DNA of 43,398 nucleotides from positions 1-43,398 of the forward strand of contig BPDI01000025.1 in NCBI GenBank assembly GCA_019654215.1. The letters run 5' to 3'. Within the stretch, counting starts at the first letter, position 1, and each line of letters opens with the position of its first letter. The position numbers were made by a program, and so were the translations under genes. Shown piece by piece: positions 39,934 to 43,398 of this stretch. The stretch comes from Gammaproteobacteria bacterium. GTDB lineage: Bacteria > Pseudomonadota > Gammaproteobacteria > Pseudomonadales > Pseudohongiellaceae. The notes under the pieces were generated by a model that had not been told where the DNA came from, did not search any database, and worked only from the letters and a program-made list of their open reading frames with translations.

Positions 39934-40794
39934 ATGACTAACATAGAATTTGAGCATAAAACTGCAATTGAGCGGCTCGTGGCATTGATGAAAATGCTGC
40001 GAAATAAAAATTTTGGTTGTCCATGGGACCTTGAGCAGTCTATTGAGTCATTGATCCCTTTTACCCTAGAAGAAGTTTATGAGGTAGTAGATGCTATCGA
40101 AAAGAAAGACATGGTAGAGCTGGAAGATGAATTAGGAGATTTGCTCTTTCAGGTAGTGTTTTATGCGCAAATTGCACAGGAAGAAGGTCTATTTAATTTT
40201 GATGATGTTGCTAATGCGATAACCAATAAATTAGTCAGACGTCATCCTCATGTATTTCCGGAAGGGGAAGTGACAAATTTTGGCACTAAGCCGAAAATTT
40301 CTTCTGACCAAGTTGTTATTAATTGGGAATTAATCAAAAAAGAAGAAAAAGAAGAAAAACTAGCGAGAAAAACCAGTGAATCTGCAGCAAATGGAATTGA
40401 AAGTGTATTAGATGATATTTCCCGAGCAATGCCGGCATTAGAAAGATCTCGTAAAATACAAAGGCGCGCTGCTAATGTTGGTTTTGATTGGCAAGAAATT
40501 TTACCGGTAGTTTCTAAACTAAAAGAAGAAGTAGAAGAATTAGAAGAAGCGATTAGCAACGGTAATAGTGCGGCAATTGAATCCGAACTAGGTGATGTAT
40601 TATTTGCTGCAGTAAATATTGCCCGTCACACTAATGTCGATCCTGAGTCAGCGCTTAGAAACGCAAATTCAAGGTTTGAAAATAGATTTAAATGGATTGA
40701 AGCAAAATTACAGACTGACGGAAAATCAATTACAGAAATGAATCTTCAACAGCTCGATCAATTATGGGAAGAAGCAAAATTTAATGGTTTGTAG
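39934..40794 (+). CDS. mazG: Nucleoside triphosphate pyrophosphohydrolase MazG
   Basis: House-cleaning NTP pyrophosphatase; in E. coli it also lowers ppGpp when nutrients run out. 286 residues with two MazG repeats. The first shows CPWDLEQSIESLIPFTLEEV and VELEDELGDLLFQVVFYAQI. The second shows LKEEVEELEEAISNGN and IESELGDVLFAAVNIARH, each with the ExxE-x12-28-ExxD metal motif. Slightly longer than the E. coli protein (263), with a Lys/Glu-rich linker. The frame is intact. It probably forms an operon with rlmD and is followed by adk. Confidence 0.94.
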   Translation: MTNIEFEHKTAIERLVALMKMLRNKNFGCPWDLEQSIESLIPFTLEEVYEVVDAIEKKDMVELEDELGDLLFQVVFYAQIAQEEGLFNFDDVANAITNKLVRRHPHVFPEGEVTNFGTKPKISSDQVVINWELIKKEEKEEKLARKTSESAANGIESVLDDISRAMPALERSRKIQRRAANVGFDWQEILPVVSKLKEEVEELEEAISNGNSAAIESELGDVLFAAVNIARHTNVDPESALRNANSRFENRFKWIEAKLQTDGKSITEMNLQQLDQLWEEAKFNGL

Positions 40795-40826
40795 CTGATT
40801 TTAAGTTTTGGAATAAACAGGAGTAG

Positions 40827-41477
<651 letters not shown>

Positions 41478-41493
41478 AAAACACCTATTCTAT

Positions 41494-41521
41494 AAAAACC
41501 CGGCTTTAAAGCCGGGTTTTT
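41494..41521. terminator. Intrinsic terminator after adk
   Basis: Perfect 28-base palindrome: A5, CCCGGC, TTT/AAA at the centre, GCCGGG, T5 and further T's. It ends the mazG-adk transcript and isolates the downstream H1-like gene. Confidence 0.92.
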
Positions 41522-41904
41522 TGTTTTTATGAGAGATAGAACATAATTTATACAGAACATTACTGAGTATTCTTCTTTTAAAGCTAAAAAATATTCGTTT
41601 TATGCAAGCAGCACATTTTTATTGTTTTTGCTTAAAAAAAGTATAGTTACATACTAAAGTTGGCAAACTAATTGCACTTCAAACTAAAAAAATAAAGTTC
41701 TTTTCTTAAAGTTTTCTAATTAAACAGCGAAATATCTTTTTGATACCATGTAGAAGTGGGATTTTTTCATGGTTGCATAAAAACGTTCTTTAAAATTATA
41801 AGATTTGTAGTACGCAAGATAATTTTTGTGATATGTTGCGCGCGAGCAGTAAGTTCAATTGTTAACTTAAGCGACCGTGATTTAATTTCTCGGGGTTTTA
41901 TTGA
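41522..41904. other. Long AT-rich region upstream of the H1-like gene
   Basis: 383 bases without a supported gene, clearly more AT-rich than the surroundings. It should carry the H1-like gene's promoter; a possible pair is TTGTAG near 41806 and TGATAT near 41830. A run of short palindromes (CAATTG, GTTAAC, CTTAAG) lies near 41858-41872. Confidence 0.4.
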
Positions 41905-43398
41905 GTGCCGAAAGTTAAAACAAGTAAAAAAGCTTCTGCAAAGAAAAAAGCGTCGACTAAAAAAATAAGTAGTCCCGCTTTAAAAAGAGCGAACGCCGCT
42001 GTAGTTAAACTACAGAAAGAAGCTAGTGCAGGGTTAAAGAAAGCTTCGACTGCTAGAAAAAAAGCGGCTAGCGCAAAGAAAGCTGCATCCAAAACGAAAA
42101 CTGCCGCAAAAAAGAAAGCGGCGGTTAATGCTAAAAATACCTCTCGAAAAGCTGCAGCAAAAGCTGCATCACTCAATGCCAAAATACGAACAGCCAAAGC
42201 TAAAGCCCGTGCGGTCGAATCTGCATTGCGGGTTAAAGCGAAAAAACTCGAAGAACAAGTACGAGCTGACGCAGATTTAGAGAAAGCGGTAAACGCTTTC
42301 ATCGCTAAATGGAAACGGAAGAGAGCTAAAGTGGATGCAGCGAAAGTTGCTAAACGAGCTCGAAAAGCTGCTTTGAAGGCCAGGATAGCCGCAAAAAAAG
42401 CAGCTGTGAAGGAGAGAAGCGCTACCAAGAAAGCCGCTGCTAAAGCAAAGGCAGCAGCCAGAAAGGCAGCAAAAAGGAAATCTTTAACTCGGAAAAAGAC
42501 GGGGAAACCTATGGCTAAGAAAAAAGCAGCAAAAAAGAGAAAAGCACCTGCTAAAAAAAAGGTGGCTAAGAAAAAGGCAGTAAAACGCAAAGCGGCTAAG
42601 AAAACTGTTAAGCGTAAAGCAGCCAAGAAGAAGGTAGTACGTAGAAAAGCGACTAAGAAAAAGGCTGTTAAGCGGAAAGCTAAGAAAAAAGTAGCTAAGA
42701 AGAAGACAGCAAAGAGAAAGGCAGCTAAGCGAAAGCCATCTAAGAAAAAGGCAAAGAAGAAAGCAGCCAAGCGTAAGCCAGCCAAGCGGAAAGCGGCTAA
42801 GAAAAAAGCAGCCAAGCGGAAGCCAGCAAAGCGTAAGGCGGCAAAGAAGAAAAAGGCGAAGCGCAAAGTGAAACGCCGTTCAGCTGCGAAGAAAGCAGCT
42901 AAGCGCAAAGTAGCCAAGCGTAAGCCAGCGAAGCGTAAAGCGGCCAAGAAGAAGGCCAAAAAGAAGGTAGCGAAGCGTAAGCCAGCTAAACGTAAGGCAG
43001 CTAAAAAGAAAGCTAAGCGTAAAGCGGCCAAGCGTAAGCCAGCGAAGCGTAAAGCGGCCAAGAAAAAGGCCAAAAAGAAGGTAGCTAAGCGCAAGCCAGC
43101 AAAGCGTAAGGCAAAAAAGAAAGCAGCCAAGCGCAAGCCAGCAAAGCGTAAGGCAAAGAAGAAAGCAGCCAAGCGTAAGCCCGCAAAACGCAAAGCAACT
43201 AAGAAAAAGGCAAAGCGCAGAGTGAAACGTCGTTCGGCTGCGAAGAAAGCAGCTAAGCGCAAGGTAGCCAAGCGTAAACCTGCTAAGCGTAAAGCGGCCA
43301 AGAAGAAGGCCAAAAAGAAGGTAGCGAAGCGTAAGCCAGCTAAACGTAAGGCAGCTAAAAAGAAAGCTAAGCGTAAAGCAGCCAAGCGCAAGCCAGCG
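41905..43398 (+). CDS. Lys/Arg/Ala/Pro-rich histone H1-like (AlgP-like) repeat protein, 3'-truncated by the window
   Basis: 498 codons from GTG 41905 (preceded by an in-frame TGA and, about ten bases back, GGGG) to the window end, with no stop. The first ~170 residues are Lys/Ala-rich but still carry acidic residues. After Glu170 no Asp or Glu is seen. From about residue 203 the protein consists almost wholly of Lys, Arg, Ala, Pro and Val in repeats of the type AKRKPAKRKAAKKKA. This is the composition of bacterial H1-like and AlgP (AlgR3) proteins, which bind DNA non-specifically. An internal ATG at 42511 (residue 203, MAKKKAAKKRKAPAKKK) sits behind GGGG and looks like the start of a classical H1-like protein. 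The opposite strand is also open throughout, but as a shadow of codon composition. Role inferred: nucleoid compaction or RNA binding. Confidence 0.82.
   Translation, partial: MPKVKTSKKASAKKKASTKKISSPALKRANAAVVKLQKEASAGLKKASTARKKAASAKKAASKTKTAAKKKAAVNAKNTSRKAAAKAASLNAKIRTAKAKARAVESALRVKAKKLEEQVRADADLEKAVNAFIAKWKRKRAKVDAAKVAKRARKAALKARIAAKKAAVKERSATKKAAAKAKAAARKAAKRKSLTRKKTGKPMAKKKAAKKRKAPAKKKVAKKKAVKRKAAKKTVKRKAAKKKVVRRKATKKKAVKRKAKKKVAKKKTAKRKAAKRKPSKKKAKKKAAKRKPAKRKAAKKKAAKRKPAKRKAAKKKKAKRKVKRRSAAKKAAKRKVAKRKPAKRKAAKKKAKKKVAKRKPAKRKAAKKKAKRKAAKRKPAKRKAAKKKAKKKVAKRKPAKRKAKKKAAKRKPAKRKAKKKAAKRKPAKRKATKKKAKRRVKRRSAAKKAAKRKVAKRKPAKRKAAKKKAKKKVAKRKPAKRKAAKKKAKRKAAKRKPA
42868..43398 (+). repeat. 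Nested direct repeats in the H1-like gene (42, 114 and 354 bp periods)
   Basis: A block starting GTGAAACGCCGTTC at 42868 recurs at 43222 and matches with few changes for the 177 bases to the window end (period 354 bp, 118 codons). Inside it an AAGCGTAAGCCAGCG block recurs 114 bp apart (42916, 43030), and a 14-codon (42-bp) unit occurs three times from 43087, 43129 and 43171. All periods are multiples of three. Confidence 0.85.

Noticed and set aside
41898..43391. A 497-codon minus-strand ORF rich in Phe, Leu, Ala and Arg
   Set aside because: It is the exact antisense of the Lys/Ala/Arg-rich gene. Codons of the AAR, GCN and CGN types leave the opposite strand free of stops, and the product shows no signal or real membrane pattern.
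42868..43398. The repeat block as CRISPR or satellite DNA
   Set aside because: There are no unique spacers; all periods are multiples of three and encode the same basic protein motifs.

Overview
The window is bacterial chromosome and almost certainly gammaproteobacterial. Several gene neighbourhoods match the Pseudomonas/Escherichia pattern: proB / rpsT / murJ; suhB divergent from trmJ; ygfZ divergent from sdhE; nadB divergent from rpoE-rseA-mucD; lepA-lepB-(DUF4845)-rnc-era-recO; and cysM-rlmD-mazG followed by adk. The DNA is moderately AT-rich, densely coding, and mostly housekeeping. I see no insertion sequence, prophage, integrase, CRISPR array or toxin-antitoxin pair.

Layout. 1-4680: 3' part of proB, a perfect two-way terminator, rpsT, murJ, a DUF2007/zinc-ribbon gene overlapping a secreted alpha/beta hydrolase, and efpL. 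4856-10124: class I DAHP synthase (aroG type), a damaged unknown ORF, then a minus-strand run frmA-gloA (glutathione-dependent aldehyde detoxification) and folD-aminotransferase. 10452-14406: TauE/SafE exporter, a small secreted protein, a TetR regulator tail-to-tail with a PlsC-like acyltransferase, and a zinc-ribbon gene behind a YdjA-type nitroreductase. 14753-23881: a B12-binding radical SAM protein, a MATE transporter, a suhB homologue that has lost its catalytic residues, trmJ, ygiQ, a DUF945 protein and a SufR-like Fe-S regulator. 24273-34965: putP, tRNA-Arg(CCT), ygfZ/sdhE, nadB, the sigma-E operon without rseB, lepA and lepB. 35064-43398: a DUF4845 remnant, rnc, era, recO, cysM, rlmD, mazG (relA is missing from its usual place), adk, and a very long Lys/Arg/Ala/Pro repeat protein of the AlgP/histone-H1 type that runs off the window.

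A dominant property is reading-frame damage. Many genes, including normally essential or highly conserved ones (murJ, folD, era, aroG, trmJ), are interrupted by single-base gains or losses while the amino acid sequence stays conserved once the frame is repaired. Other long genes (lepA, nadB, mucD, putP, mazG) are clean. Insertions and deletions both occur, often in short homopolymers. This fits consensus indel error better than genome decay, so I annotate the repaired spans as genes and give the indel positions. One consequence is that cysM and rlmD look fused in frame; a single missing base explains this. The suhB changes are substitutions and cannot be explained that way.

The most interesting items are the catalytically dead suhB at the canonical suhB/trmJ locus, the paired inverted repeats (TAAAG-N6-CTTTA) upstream of the SufR-like regulator, the H1-like protein with 42/114/354-bp nested repeats and a possible internal start, and the clean losses of relA and rseB from conserved operons.
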